This document shows positions 33,001 to 48,000 of a stretch of DNA of 64,000 bases, one piece after another. The stretch's first letter is position 1; each line of letters starts with the position of its first letter. Below the pieces are notes generated by a model. That model was given only the letters and a program-made list of their open reading frames with translations. It was not told the DNA's origin and did not search any database. The stretch is from positions 12,712,638-12,776,637 of the forward strand of contig JAZAYU010000006.1 of NCBI GenBank assembly GCA_038501625.1, given 5' to 3'. The translations under genes were made by a program, and so were the position numbers. This DNA is from Corbicula japonica. Taxonomy: Eukaryota; Mollusca; Bivalvia; Venerida; Cyrenidae.

Positions 33001-36000
33001 TGAACTCTTACATGGGTGAAAGTTTTCAGGATAATGCATGAAATTCAGGTTTCTTTATGTCTAAAAATGGTTGATTTCCTTTATTTTTCATATATAAACT
33101 GACATATTTTCAGGATTTCTGGGTTTTCAAAATTAGTAACTTTTACTCATTACTCTTACTTTGTATAAAATATAGTGAACATTTTGTTGTACTTGTGTGG
33201 AATCAAGGCTGTTATGTATTCCATTGTATCTAAAAGGTGCATTTTCTGTTCATAAATTTAAACACAATTAGGCTTTATAAAAAAATCAGTCTGGATTTGT
33301 GGTGGTGGCAATGATTGCAATGATGAGATGGATGAGGGGGTTTGAACTTTACCTGAGCTTGACTGTACCTAAAAAAAAACAAGACTGACTAGTATCCTGT
33401 TCATTTCTTAGATCATTAAACTTGCGAAATGTAAATTGTAAAACCAATGACATAATCCTGTTGGCTAATTTGCCTGCATGTACAAAAATGAATCACATGA
33501 TGAAGCAAAATCAAGTTTGTTTTATATAATGGATGATAAATTATAAGTGTCATAAATGAAATACATCAGGATTGTTGGAGTCTATGACTACCTTACTGTA
33601 ATAGTCCTTAATAAGCTTTCTGCGATAAAAGAAAAACTTCCGACCAACCAGTAAAAGTGTACAGCATTGTGAAATTGACACATGGAAACCAAAAAAAAAA
33701 ACACATGAATATGTTCACAGTACATCGGCAAAACTAGGGGCATCATTTTATGCACAAGCTTAAAACTCGCAAGAGATACTGTGTGGTGTATTTCATTCTG
33801 TGTATCTACATTGATGAATGCATAAATTGATCAATTGTTGGACCTCAAGACACTTCCAGTACAAAATAAACCTTATTTAATGATGGGTATCATGTTCACT
33901 CATAATTAAGCCTGAAAATGAGCCAGAGAAATCCTGTTTGTTTTCATTTTTTTTAATCAAGGCACATGCAGCATTTTGCGAGAATAATTATTTAAATTAC
34001 ATTTTATAAGACTTGGGGTGGCCAGCATTCCTAAATAACATGTTTGCAGGCTTCCTGTTAATACATAGTTATAATTCTTTGGATTAGAAGTTACTGACCC
34101 CAGTGTAGAGACAATGCTGTTCAAAAACTGTTGTTAATGTAATGCAACATTTACAGATTACTTACATTGCCATTGTCTTTACATAGGTTACCATTGGCAG
34201 AAATCCCGATGTAACAGTATGTATTCTGTCAACGATGATTTCAAGATGTCATGCTGTTCTCAAAAAGACGCAGACGGGCGGATGGACAATTAAAGATAAT
34301 AAGGTAAATAACAGCAAAAACAAAGTTAACGGTAAAAAGAATTTGTTTAATGGATAGATTTTGCTAGATTGCATTTACACCCTTTGCTCTATGTAGAGGC
34401 CTCTTGATGCATATGTGACCAGTGTAGATCCAGATCAGCATGCTCATCCATTCAGTCTGAGCAGGAACTGCACTGGTTACTTCTTGGTCAGAAATTACAT
34501 AAATAAATCAGAAAGATATTTATAATCTTATTGCTCTTTCTCAGAAGGTGAGTGGAAGGTGTGCCTACTGTGTGGCTTTTCCTGATTATGTTTATTTGAA
34601 TATTTTACTTATTTACATTGTAATTGATTTACAATGTAATAATTGTTCACCATTATAAATCATTTAATACAATCAAGTCCCACAACTCTTTCAAAAATCT
34701 TTCACAATTATTAACCTATCAGCTAAGGTTGGGGGTTATATGTAAAATGAAAGGTTTGGCTTTTTTCCAACAAAACATAATACCCAGAGATTTCAATGGA
34801 TTTTGAAAACCATTTTCAAGGGAACAGACAATTGTGATTCATATCTTTTAGTGAATTTTACTACTTATAAAATTGCTTTTACTTCATTTCATTTTTTTTA
34901 AGGGTTAAAGAAATATTTACCATATATTTAAAATGCAATTGACACAATATTTTTTTTATCGTTGCAATGTTTGACAATGTTTCTTAAATTCTCCTGCATC
35001 AAAATAAAACCAAGCTCAGAATAAAGTGGGGTTGAAAATGGAAAATTAAAATATACTTGCATCAAAATGCAAGAATCTGCATCTATTGAAATCCCTGATG
35101 ACTGTTTTTACTTTGAATGTATGGCAAGTTTTGAGTAAATTGGCTCTTGTCCTGTCTCCTCTGACAGCTCTTTGTTTATTGTGTTCTGTTTTTATTTTCT
35201 CCAGAGTTTGAATGGGGTGTTTGTCAATGATACAAAATTAGAACCGTTGAAGCCTTATGAACTTCAAGATGGAGACAGAGTTCAGTTTGGTGTTCGAACA
35301 AGTCCGGACGTGCCACCGGAGTTCCTCTATCAGTATTATACAGGACTGAAGGTGAAACGGGCAAGGAAAGAGGATGATATGGTAGATGGTCTTCATTCGT
35401 CAGAGAAGAAAGCAAGAACAGAGGCAAATGAAGCAGAGGTAAGCAAGCATGGAAACAACAAACAGCCAGTGGGTTTTTTTGTTGTTTTTTAGAGGAAGAT
35501 GGTTGGTCTGATGTTATAAAATAACACTTTAGTAATATCTGATGAAAATAAGTATTCAATTTATTTATTGTAATGTTTTTTTGTTATTTTGTATGAATGA
35601 CACATGATGTCTAGGTTCTATGCATTAATGTTTGCATTTTAATATTATATATGAAAAAACCTTGCTGTGGTCTTTTGTTTAACATGTTGGGAAAAATTAA
35701 CCAGATATTCCTTGATCAGTATTAAAACAAAGCATTAATGCTTGCATTTTAATAAGTGATGCAATGATTATCGATTAAAATTGCTTCATCGTCTATAAAA
35801 GCCATTTGATTTGATAATCTATGTCATTCCCACATAATCGATTTATATTGATGTTTACCACTGTCTTTAAAGTGCAGCATTATTAGGTATATTATAGGCG
35901 TATATTTGTACAAGTCATTATTTAAATATTTTTTTTACCTTGTAGGCATTTATTGCCATTTACAACCTCTTTTTGGGTTTTCAGGGATTCCAATAGATGC

Positions 36001-39000
36001 AGATTTTTGCATTTTGATGCGTACAAATTTGAACTGTTCCAATTTTGACTGGATATATTTTTTTGCAAAGCATTGTTCTTTCATCCTAATTTCATTCAAT
36101 GTTTAGTACATGAAAAAAAAAGTGAAAACAGTTACTCTTTATCTTAAAACTCCAAATTTTATATTAAAAGTGGCAGCAAGCACACAAAAGTAAGGGGTAA
36201 TTTTGTAAGCTACTATATCCCAATACTAATATGATTGTGTCTGAAATTGTAAGCAAATAGGTTCAAGTTAAAGGATGTAGTGATTATTTAAAATACTTTA
36301 CTACCAAATGGAATTACATCTGTATATGATGCTATCATAATTTACAAATGCATTAACAATTGAACATGATCATTCATCAATCCAAGATCATGTTGATTTA
36401 TATTTAAAATAGCTAGTTTATAATACATAACATAATTAAACATTAATGGTATATAGCAAAACACAGGCATTAATCTTCAAAGCCTGTGTCAAAGTTTCCG
36501 ATTATTTTCTGATTTAAATCGATTTCTTCTAGGAATTTTGATTCGATAATCGATTATAATATTTGGCCGATTCTGCAACACTAATTTTAATATTATATAG
36601 AAGAAAACCTTGCTGTGGTCTTTTGTTAAACATGTTGGGAAAAATTAACTAGATATTCCATGATCAGTATTAAAACTTCACTACTCTGCAACTACTTTGT
36701 ATTAATGCTTTACTCCATATATAAGGGTTTTATCCTATTTGACTGGTGTGTTTCCAGATGCACATGATCAGGATCTATACTGTTGGCTTCTTCATCAGAA
36801 CTGACCAAATGATTCAAAAAGTGAATAATGTAGATCCTGATCAGACAGCACAGATGTGTCATCTGATCTGGATCTACATTCTTGTCATCTAATCTGGATC
36901 TACACTGTTTGCACATGGATAATTGCCATATCCCTTGGAGTACATGGTTAATGGTTTAATTACACATAACAATACAGGCAGAGCAGAGGCCAGGCAATAG
37001 TAAAAACGTTCAGCCAACCAGTGACAGCATGGTGACAAGCTCCCAGCCAGACATTGATGTGGAAGACAATCTGATGAAGGGTGGACAATCCAGTAAGGGA
37101 CAAGCATCTCCGTACCTCAAATATCGACAGAAACTGGATGAACAGGAGTCACTTGCAGCACAAAAACTTGTAGAAATGGAAAAAAAGCTTAAAGAAATGC
37201 AAAAATTACTGCAGGTAGGATTTTCAAATTGATGCTTTACAATACAGAATGCATTGCTTTTTCAAAATATTATCAACTTCAATAGAGTTCTTTCAATATG
37301 TTGTGTGCATGCGTTGTACGCCACATTTAGGTATGAAAAAATTGGTTTTATCCTAAACCGACATGTGAGGGGGCATTTAACTGTCATTGCTAATAGAATG
37401 AACAGATATGATCACTGTTTCTTCTTAAAGCCTATGAGATAAAGCATAATAAATTCGAGTTTTATGAATTTTGGAATATGGCAGGCTTAAAATAGTCTGG
37501 TTGACAAGATTTGACTGTGAAAAGCGTATAGCAATCAAAGACGTGGTTGCCACTTTGAATCAGGAAGTGGTGATATATAGTTTATGTTACATGATCTCTC
37601 TAAATTGCTTTCCTCAGTCCTGGATTATAAGTTTTTTATCTTTAAGTACTAGAAATCATACCTTGAACACGACCATGTTACTGTTTATTGTCCCTATATA
37701 TTTGACACAATATTCACACTTCCCATTCTGCCCGGAAAATGATGGGGACATATTGAGGTAACATTACAAGATAGCTGCTGTCCAGCCAGGGCCTAAGATC
37801 ATTAAACTAAGATTGAATACCAGTCTCACATCTCAAGCATCTGATTGGCTGAAATGATGACCAGTCACCAACTCAGCCAATCAAATGCTTAAGATTTGAG
37901 ACTGGTCTCCAGATATAATTTTGTGATCTTGGGCACAGCTTGCTCAGGAGAGAGCTTCAGAACACACATTTAGGGCTGTATTTAGGTGGCCTGGAAATCA
38001 ATTTTAAATATTTATTCAATAGATGACTCTATCTCCCACTTCAGTTTTCAGAAAGTTTTCAGTTACTTTGTAGAGAACTGGTTTAGCTGTGATTGATGCA
38101 AAACCAAGCAGGTTTGAATTTCTGTCATGTTTTACAATATTGTAAGTAAGAGAATTAACACAAAACACAAGAATCAGGATTGGGTGTGTTTGATTACCAG
38201 GAGAAGGATTCTGCCAAGGAAGAGATGGAGCAAGAATTGAAGGAGGAGAAGTTAAGGCGGGAAAACCAGGTCAAACTGATGGCCGACCTCAAAGCAAAGG
38301 AACAACAACTCAGAGAAGAATTCGAGCAGAAACAGGTACAGAGTTCTTAAAGCTTAACCCTTTACTCCATATATACGCATATGCGACCAGTGTAGATCCA
38401 GATCAGCTAGCATATTCAATGCTGTCTGATCAGAATCTGCACTTTTCGTCTTCTCGATACTCGGGTACTAGGATCTTGTTCAGATCAAGTACTCGAGTAC
38501 TCGAAACCTTTCTCTAACGGAAGAGGAAATATCAGCTTCTATCAAATTTAACGATCGTACCGGGTATGATCATGCCAGACTGCCTATCATTATTGATCAC
38601 TCAAGAAGACACACAACACATTTACAGGAAACAAACATTCCCAAATGATTTTTAATCATATTTAATGCATTTCGTTTATCAACTTTGAAAACATTTAACT
38701 AAACAAACGATCATTAAATAGCCCGTGTTACAAACTAGAACATCACCGTAAATTGTGAACATCGTGAAAATAGTGTATGTTCTCTAATCAGATTTTATTT
38801 CAGTTTTGCAAACTGACAATCAACAATCGCATTCGAATATAATTACTCAATAAACAAAATCAAATAAAACACAGACGAGAGACAAGAGAAGGGTAGTACT
38901 TAAAATATTCAGGTGCTTATTTTCATGATTGCAAATTGTCAGTGTTGTGGCATCAAACAGTAAGGTCATTTAGGCGCCAATTATCAGATATTTGTGCCCC

Positions 39001-42000
39001 TAACTGTCATCTTGTTTATTGGAAACCAGGTGCGAGGTGTTCACATTCAACTGCCAGTCAGCGATTTGTAAGATTCCATAAAGACAGCTGTTATAAAAAT
39101 TGGTTGATTTTTGTTTACATTTTTTAATCGAGTACTCGAATACTTTATGAATTACTCAGATACTGGGACGTTAATCAATAACTCAAATACTTGTTGCCAT
39201 TCCTAGTCTTTTAGTTAAAAATAACCTAATGGATATACACTGTTTGCCAGTGATATTAAGGCAGATCTATGAATTAATTACAGAGTTTACACATTGAAGA
39301 AAACAACAACTAATAATAGATCAGAAACCCTGAACATTGATGACTTTTTTTTTATATTCAGTCCCATCAGTTGACATTGCAGATCTGTGTCAGATTGTTT
39401 TCAACACATGACCATGATGCCAGCAGTCAAAACAGTTGTACGAAATTTGATAGGTCATGAGCAGCTTATGTTTTAGACATGCTTCAAAGCACTTCTTTAT
39501 AGCAAAAAAACCCATCAAATGTAAATATAATCTTGATATCAACCCAAACTGCAATACAGTCAAGACTAGCATTTTATCCTCATATACCATTTCAATAATC
39601 TACATAACTTTGGTATTAAACAGACATATTGTTGCAAAGATTATTTTTAATTCAAACATATCCTAACATGTATACTAAACCTCACATATAAATGGACTTT
39701 ATTGTATAATATTCATGACATTATTATACTAGTATGTCTGGGGTTTCACTTACACAAGACATTCAAGTGGCAAAATGATGCCCCGCTGCCATTTTCTACC
39801 TTATATATTATAACAAATTTGATGCTCCTTATGGTTCAAATTTAGATTTTTTTGGAATTTCAGAGGTCAAATGTAACCCCTGTCAGTAAATGTATCGATA
39901 AAACGTATTCTAATTTAGTTTTTCTCTTGTGTGGTTACTGTGCCAGTGATCATGAGATCACAAAACTAAACTGGAGACCAGTCTCAAACATCGAGCATTT
40001 GATTGGCTGAAATGTTAGGTATTGTTGTAATGTAGTCATACTTTGTTGTAGGCTCAGTTGGCTAGAGAGAAGGCTGAAATGGAAGAGAGGATGAAAGAAG
40101 AACTGGAAGATATGTTACAAGTGAAGGAAGCTACACTGCTTGAAAACCTAGAAAAACAAAAACAAGGTAACTTGAATCACTTGTTACGCTAGCAGAATTG
40201 TAAGTTTATTTAGTTTGCTATTTGGTATAATACATTATTATATACCCATTACTAATTTTAGCATAGTGCAGCATTAATCTGCAAAATTGATACAACTCGT
40301 CAGATTAATAATTCCGTATTGGACATTGTTCAATTTTCCGATTCTGTATTTTTGCAGCTTCCGGTAGTTTCTATGTTTCAAAATTGCCGATTTCTCACAG
40401 CGATATTTTCACAAATTAAGATTTGTTGACTCCAATGACACTCTTTCTTTAAAAATAATCATTGATTTCACTGCCTTTACAAATAAAAATAATATGAAAT
40501 CGTCAAAAAATGTGAAAGAAAGTTAAATTAATATATAGTCATTGCGGAACAAGCAAAAGACTACAGTAACTTTTTTTAGGAGCGAAGAAGTGTACATACC
40601 GTTCAACTATCCCAATTTAAATATCCATTTGCAACAATCCTTCCTATTTTCTCTTAAAAGCCTGACCCTATGATTGATGTGAACAAAACTCGATGCTGTG
40701 GTATAGTGAATGAAACACTCTGAAATTCTAGTCATTACACATCGAATACCACGGTCAACACTTCCGGCATCTTCGGGTCTTGTCCAAATTTTGCTATTAT
40801 TGTTTTTAGTCCTTCAAAGATTTGAACGTTTTTAATTCTTTATCTGCCAGAATCGATCATGGGGCTTGAATTTATACAGTGAATATTTTTTATGTTTCCC
40901 TCAAAACAACTAGAGACTTGACACTTTTGCATTAACAGACATTTACTTGGCTTAATCCTGTATGTTCTTGCATTGTCTGTACACTTGTTAATCATAGGAA
41001 ATAATGATATTCAGGGTTGTCATTAAGAGCAGGCTGCTGGCCAATTTGACCATTCCAATCAAGATTTGGGCGGGCTCAAATCTGGGGATAAAAAATTACA
41101 GGCTGTCAACCGATTCCTATATTCCTATATTTCTCCTATATTTTGGATCAGAATCCTATATTCTGAAAAGCCTCCTATATTCCTATATTTCTCCTATATT
41201 TTTATGTATATTCCTATATTTTTTAGTGTTTGGTTTTGCCGATTAATGAAGTGAGTAAATATTGCTTTGATACTGCTTTTGCTTTCTTCTTTTTTCTTCA
41301 AGAACAAAACTCAACTTTTAGATTGGTGAACATTTGGGGGTGGCATTTACTTAAGTTTTTATCTGATTTTCTAACAACTTTGTAGCAGGTTTCTGTGTAT
41401 TAAGGCTTACCTAACAAAAACAAATTTTCACTTCTATGCAGAATTCTTTTTGCAGTTGCAACCAAATGCAAAAAAATGTTAAAGATCATTAAATTTTATT
41501 CACCAACTGCAAGGACTAGAGAGCTTATATAATTTGTGGTATGGTGTATGTGGTTGTCTAAAATGTCAAGATGGACCCCTGGGAAAAACATGCTTGACTG
41601 TGAACAAGAATTCTTCAGCTGACTTTCGTGGTCAGTTTTCCAGTTTGAAAAGAGTGTTATCAAACTATGTTGGAACAGAGTGTATGCAAAAGAAGGTGTC
41701 TTTACAAAAACAATACTTTTCGAAAGGCGAAGTCAAATAAAGGGAGGTAATAAAATTAATATTTGATAATTTGCAACAACTGTTAAATAAATTGGGATAA
41801 CTTTAGAATTTTTTTATAAGAATAATCTGCAAAATATTTGCATAGTTTTCTAAAATTATTGTTTTTTATGGAACCACTTAATGGACAAAAGTTAAATTAC
41901 TTGTAAACTTCAATGAACCTGAAAGTTATAATGTCCATCTATTCTCAAGAAGGCTTTGGCTTTTGAAAATTATTGCTTTTGTATAGAAATTTAATGGCAG

Positions 42001-45000
42001 TTTGAATTAAAGTTCAGTTATGGTTATAACTTGATAAGTTTTTATGCCCCCACAAAGTGGGAGGCATATAGAGTTACACTCGTCCATCCTTACGTACGTC
42101 TGTATGTACGTCCCCAAATCTGGTGGCATCAACTCCTCCTAAACTATAGGGCGGATTTCTTTCAAACTTGCACAGATGATCAAGCAGGATGTCTAGATGA
42201 TCATAAAGAAAGGATTTTTTCCTGCGATCATTTTCACCAGAATTATGGCCCTTTGTTAATTTCACTAATTAAATCTTGTGGCATCAACTCCGCCTAAACT
42301 ATAAGGTGGATTGCCTTCAAACTTGCACAGATGATCAAGCAGGATGTTTAGATGATCGTAAAGAAAGGATTTTTTCCTGCGATCATTTTCACCAGAGTTA
42401 TGGCCCTTTGTTATTAAAAATTATGTTGCAGCAATGGGGGCATCAGTGTCTGAGGACACATTCTAGTTATCATTTCTCTTAAAACTTGTAGCAATATTCT
42501 TTGTATTTACGTTAACTAACTTATTTGATTGCAGTACTGTTCCATGCAGATTAAATAAATAAATGGAATCATATTCTGGAACTTCTAGAGTAGTGAAGGG
42601 CATATAATTTTGTATGATGTATTGCCTACAGGTTCTCAATAGAGTTTGACCAAAGTAAGGCCTTGGGGTCACTTTTGACCCTTTTTGACATTGTAACCCA
42701 GATTTTTACACACAAAGCAATATGACTATGAGTGGATGGGTCGATGCTGTGTACAGTACTTTATATCATAGAAAACAATCTAAAACTGAAAAATCCGGCT
42801 TTGTTAATGCATTTTCTGCATTTCCCCCTTGTTTGAATGGTCATTCAAATGCTGGTGATGGGCTTGATGGTGCTGAAGTTAAAGTTAATGGTTTCCATCA
42901 TTTTTACAGTGGACATTTTGGACATTGATAAAATTATAGAAATAGTAAATGCACATGTGAAAATCATTTGTATAAGTGCAAGTAAATAAAACTATTATCA
43001 GTTCCAAACTCCTATATTTTGCCTCAAAATCATCCAAAAACTCCTATATTTGTTGCAAAAATATTCCTATATTTTTCCTATATTTTGAAGATGACCTGGT
43101 TGACAGCCTGAAATTAGAAAAACCCGGCAATGTAAAATCGAGACAATGATATTTTGTTTGGTTTTTTGCTATGACTACTGGTTAGTAAACCAATTTGTGA
43201 TTGGTTGCCTAGTTTTAATTGTCTAACAGTATTTTATGGCAATTTGATAGAAAATGTGTTTTGGTTGTATCTTGAGTTTTCAGAGGATATTATTTGTTCA
43301 AGCTGATGATATTTTGTGAATCACAGAGTTAAGGTCGTCGTCTTGGCCATTCCAGTTAAAGAGTTTTGATTTTACCAAAATTTAAAGTGGCTTGTTTCCT
43401 GATTGTAGACCCATTACAGGCCTGAAGACCATACAATCTGACTTGGATACACACACAGGGCTTTCCCCAGGCAATTATGGATGCCTTAATTTCTAAACTA
43501 ACATTTGCGGGACGCTTATAATCTGCTTATAATCTGCCGGTATGCCATAAATCCTGGCCGGGATTCTTTTAAAATTCAATAAACAAGGTCAATAAACATG
43601 TCAAATTACGAAACTTTCTTGCCAATTTCAACCGTTTCTCTGATATTGTTAAGCGTCTACTGTACAAGACCACTCCTTACAATATTTAATGAGCGTCTGC
43701 TGTGTATCAGAAGTCAGATAGTTGGATGAGTCTGTTGAATACAGAGGAGAGGGTCACAAATCAAGCACTTAAGAACAGATTATCTCCGCAGTTATGATGC
43801 CTTAATGAGATTAAAATAGGTATATTGTTCTTTGATGACCTGCTAACTGTGAAGAGTTGAGGATGGTAAGTGGTAAATGATAATCTTGTCACTTTTATTA
43901 ACTGGTGATTACAGAAGGTTTATTATAACAAATTATAATCAAAAATGAAGACGATTTTAAAGTATTTTAATGTTATGAAAGTACTAACTGTACATCTTTA
44001 AATGCTGTCCATATCAATAAATGGCCATTCTATTGAACATGTTGACTTTTCAACAAGTATGAAATTATGGCATAATCATAATGACAAAAACAGGTCTACA
44101 AGGGCTGTGTATCTGGTGTGAGATATGTTGCAACAAGAGACAATTGTGGCATGATTTTTTTAGACTGATGTCCATAAAAAAATGAAGCAACAACTGTTTT
44201 GTTTCAAGTACAATAAATAGAAAGTCTGTGGTAGTTCTGTGAATTTCAAAGATGTACTTTGTCATATTTCAATAAAACTTAGAAAACTGTGTTGCTTTGG
44301 GCTAAATATATATTAATATATTTGAAAGATGCACCCCATAAACCATGTGAAAACATTTTGCATGAATTAGCATGTCACGCGTTGGATGCCAGGATGCCTT
44401 AAAATTTTTCTGGGGAAGGCCCTGCACACAGTACTCTGTTTATGAAATATTCTTGGCGAAAAACCTTGTCAAATCTGAGCTGTCTAACCTATCTCCAAAT
44501 TTCAAAATTGTTATTTGAATTAACGTTATCTCTTTCTTTATTTTTCTTATAAAGAATTAGATTTGCAACATGCTGTTAACCCTTTTACTCCATGGGATAT
44601 GACTGTTGTCCATGGGTGAACAGTGTAGATCCAGATCAACCAGCAGATCTGTGCTCTGATCAAGGTCGACACTGTTGGCCTTGAGATTCATTAGGTTATT
44701 TCTGACTAAGAAGATTCCAGTGTATATCAGTTGACACAATTGTGCCAGCTGATTTGGATCTACACTGGATGCACATATAATAAAACCTTTATAGATGGAG
44801 TAAAGGGTAAAACTGCAATGCATGTCATGCCTAATGTCATACTCTTATGATAAAACCTTGTTTTATCTGATCTGGCCAACAATTGATGTATTGTCAATGA
44901 TATATTGAATGTTTTAGTCAAGCCTCAAATCTAAATATACAATAGCAGACCTGTACACCTATTTGCCTGCAAGAGTTTCTGTAGTGCTTAAAGAGAAAAT

Positions 45001-48000
45001 AAACTTTTTTATTATTGAAAATTTTATTTCCCTATAATTTTGAATATTTTACAAAATTAGAAAACTGTCCACTGTCTGTCTTGGAAAGCCTTTATTAACT
45101 CTTCACTAAACTTGGTTGGGATACATCTTAAGCTGTTACCTGCTGATCACTTAGCCCTTTACACAATGGGATAATTGGTTAGTTAATTAGCACGGATGTG
45201 TCAGCTGATCTAGTTCTACATTCACCCATTTCTCAAAAGATTATATATGACTTATATTACATGGGGTAATAGTGTAGATCCATATCAGCCAGCAAATAAA
45301 GAGTCATCTGATCATGATCTATGCAGTTGGCTTTGAGATAATTTTAGAAGCCAACAGCATAGGTTTGGATAAGACAGCATGACCGTGCTGGATCTACACT
45401 GATCTGACAATGTATAAAACTTATAATATATTCATGCCGTGAAGGGTAAGTGAAGTTAGCTCTCTCAGACATGTATATTTTTTGACAGTTTGGCACTCAT
45501 GTTTATATTATTAGATATACAAACATAATCATGAACTCAATTATGAAATAATTTCACTAGAAGGACTACAGTAAAACCCCTCATTAAGAGCACTCCGAAA
45601 TTTAGACCACCTCAATAATGCATGCAAGACGACTATTTCAATTATTTCCAAGTTGCTTTGAACAGTTTTGCACTAATATCTACTCATGTATCAAGACAAC
45701 CCACTATCTAGTCCCAGAGGTGGTCAGTGGGATTTCACTGTATTTAAATCAGTGCCTAACCTCAGTCTTGTCAAGAACATAGCTATTAATTTGCTAGGAA
45801 AAATTGAGACAAATATTTTTGTGTGCAGGAATTATAATGCTGTTTTCTTATTATGTGGTTTTCATCCTGTGGACTCTGTATTATATTGAGAGTGAAGTGT
45901 ATAAGTTATGTGCACATTGCTCCATTTATTGTTAATGCTGTCAGTACAAATGTACATATTACATTCAGTGAATGATCTGCCAGACCATTGTAGAGCAATT
46001 CTTTGCCAAATAGGCTTCTGATATCATTAATTATCTTTATAGATAAAATATTTAAACATTAATCTTACTGAATATTTCAAGGTTTTTTAATAGCGCTCTA
46101 AAATATCACAATTTTCATGTCTGTTTTAACAAAACCAGTTGAAATCAAGGTATAAGGTCAAAATCAAGTGCAAATGTAACTGCTATAATAGCCTTGAAAT
46201 TCAGTGGAAATTAAAGACATAGTGGTAACTTTAAAATGCCAATAAAAGTTTCATAAATCTTTTATTGATGATTAAAATTATGTATTCATACTAAAAAAAC
46301 AACGGTTTTGCTGGTTTTTAAGAGAAGTTTATGAATTTAAAGTTATTGACAGTGGCAGTATAATTCCATTTCTGTTTACCCTATCTGAAACTATGATAAA
46401 GGTGAATTGCATAAACTCTTTTATATTTCCAAATAGAGCTTTTTTGTAAATAATAGATTTGCCCATATTATTTTTTTAAGTAGTTTTATTAACAGTGTGA
46501 GATGTCCGAGTGCTAAATGTTTTCAAATGGGGCATCAAGATGGAAATTAACATCAACATATTATTAGGATGGATGATTCATTCACAAGATTAATGGTAAA
46601 AAGTGTTGTATAGGAGCATACTTTTGTACTTTGACACCTGATTTTTTTAATTACCATATTTTATCAAATTACTGCCTCTCCTCTTAACCCTTTGTTCTAT
46701 GGGATATTGCTATTTCCTATTTAGCAAACAGTTTAGATTCAGATCAGTCAGCACATCCATTCCATCTGAACAGGATCTACCATTTAAGATATTAGTGTCA
46801 TCAAGTTATTTCTTAACAGTGTAGATCCAGATTAGACAGCACTGATGTGCCGGCTGGGATCTGGAACTACTCTGGTCACACAATTGATAAAACTTGTATG
46901 CATGAAGGGTTAACAGCACTGCTGGAGAAATCTTATTGTAACTTACATTAAGGTATTTGCCTAAAGATGATGAATGTTTGGTAAATATTTTTAGTTTTTA
47001 GAAAAACACGAATATGCTTGAAGTCTTAAAAAGCAATTAGTTCAGTATTTATGCTGAAGTAAAGCAGTCAGGTAGAATCATCATGTAATCAGTTACCCTT
47101 TACTCCATAGGTAAGAATTTTTATGGCATAGGCAAACAGTATAGATCCAGATCAGCTTGCACATGCAGGTTGTTCGATCAGAATCTACACTGTTCGCTTT
47201 TAGATTCATTAGGTTATTTGTTACAACTGTTACCCATGCAATAAAAGTGGTATATATGAAGTAAAGGGTTAATTGGAATGGAACAGTGCTTATACGCCTT
47301 TCTAATAATTCGATGAATTTTTTGGTTACCTCCCCTGTCCAGTCATGTGACTGCTTCACGGGGAAAAATGATTGCTCGCTGTATTCACGTAATAGGGAAT
47401 ATGCACCTACAACTTTTCTTTTTTATCATAAAATTCTTTTTTGAAAAAATTTTTTTTTTTCGTTGAATAAGTAATAATACATCAGCGTCATGATATTTTT
47501 TATAATAATTTATAAAACAACCAAGTTTCTTCGACTCGAAGTGTCAAGTCATTATTCCTCGAGTTAAACACTCAACGACTTTAACTAACAGCCAGTGTCC
47601 TCTCCAAGGCTAAACTGAGTCTCATTTCCGGATTAGCATGTCTAATCAACTACTGACATCACGTTATGAATATGTCGGTGGCGATTGATTTTGAAGGCGG
47701 CATGCCATAAAAATGTCAAATTGTCGCGCACAAGGGGTCACCTGTCAATTACTTAAAGGGGCAGATATCATTGACAAATAGAGATCGTGTAATTACTATT
47801 TGCTAGGTATCTACACCTCCCAATTATTAAGTATATCGGAGTCCTTTAATTAATGGATGTGTCAGCAAATGTATTTGATTGAGCAATTATATGTCCACAT
47901 TACGACGTGTTATAGAAACAGAAGCCGTCAATAAGAAACAGATCTTGGCAAAACATTTTATATATGTTTAATTAAGCGTTTGGGCTTTTATGCCAAAATT

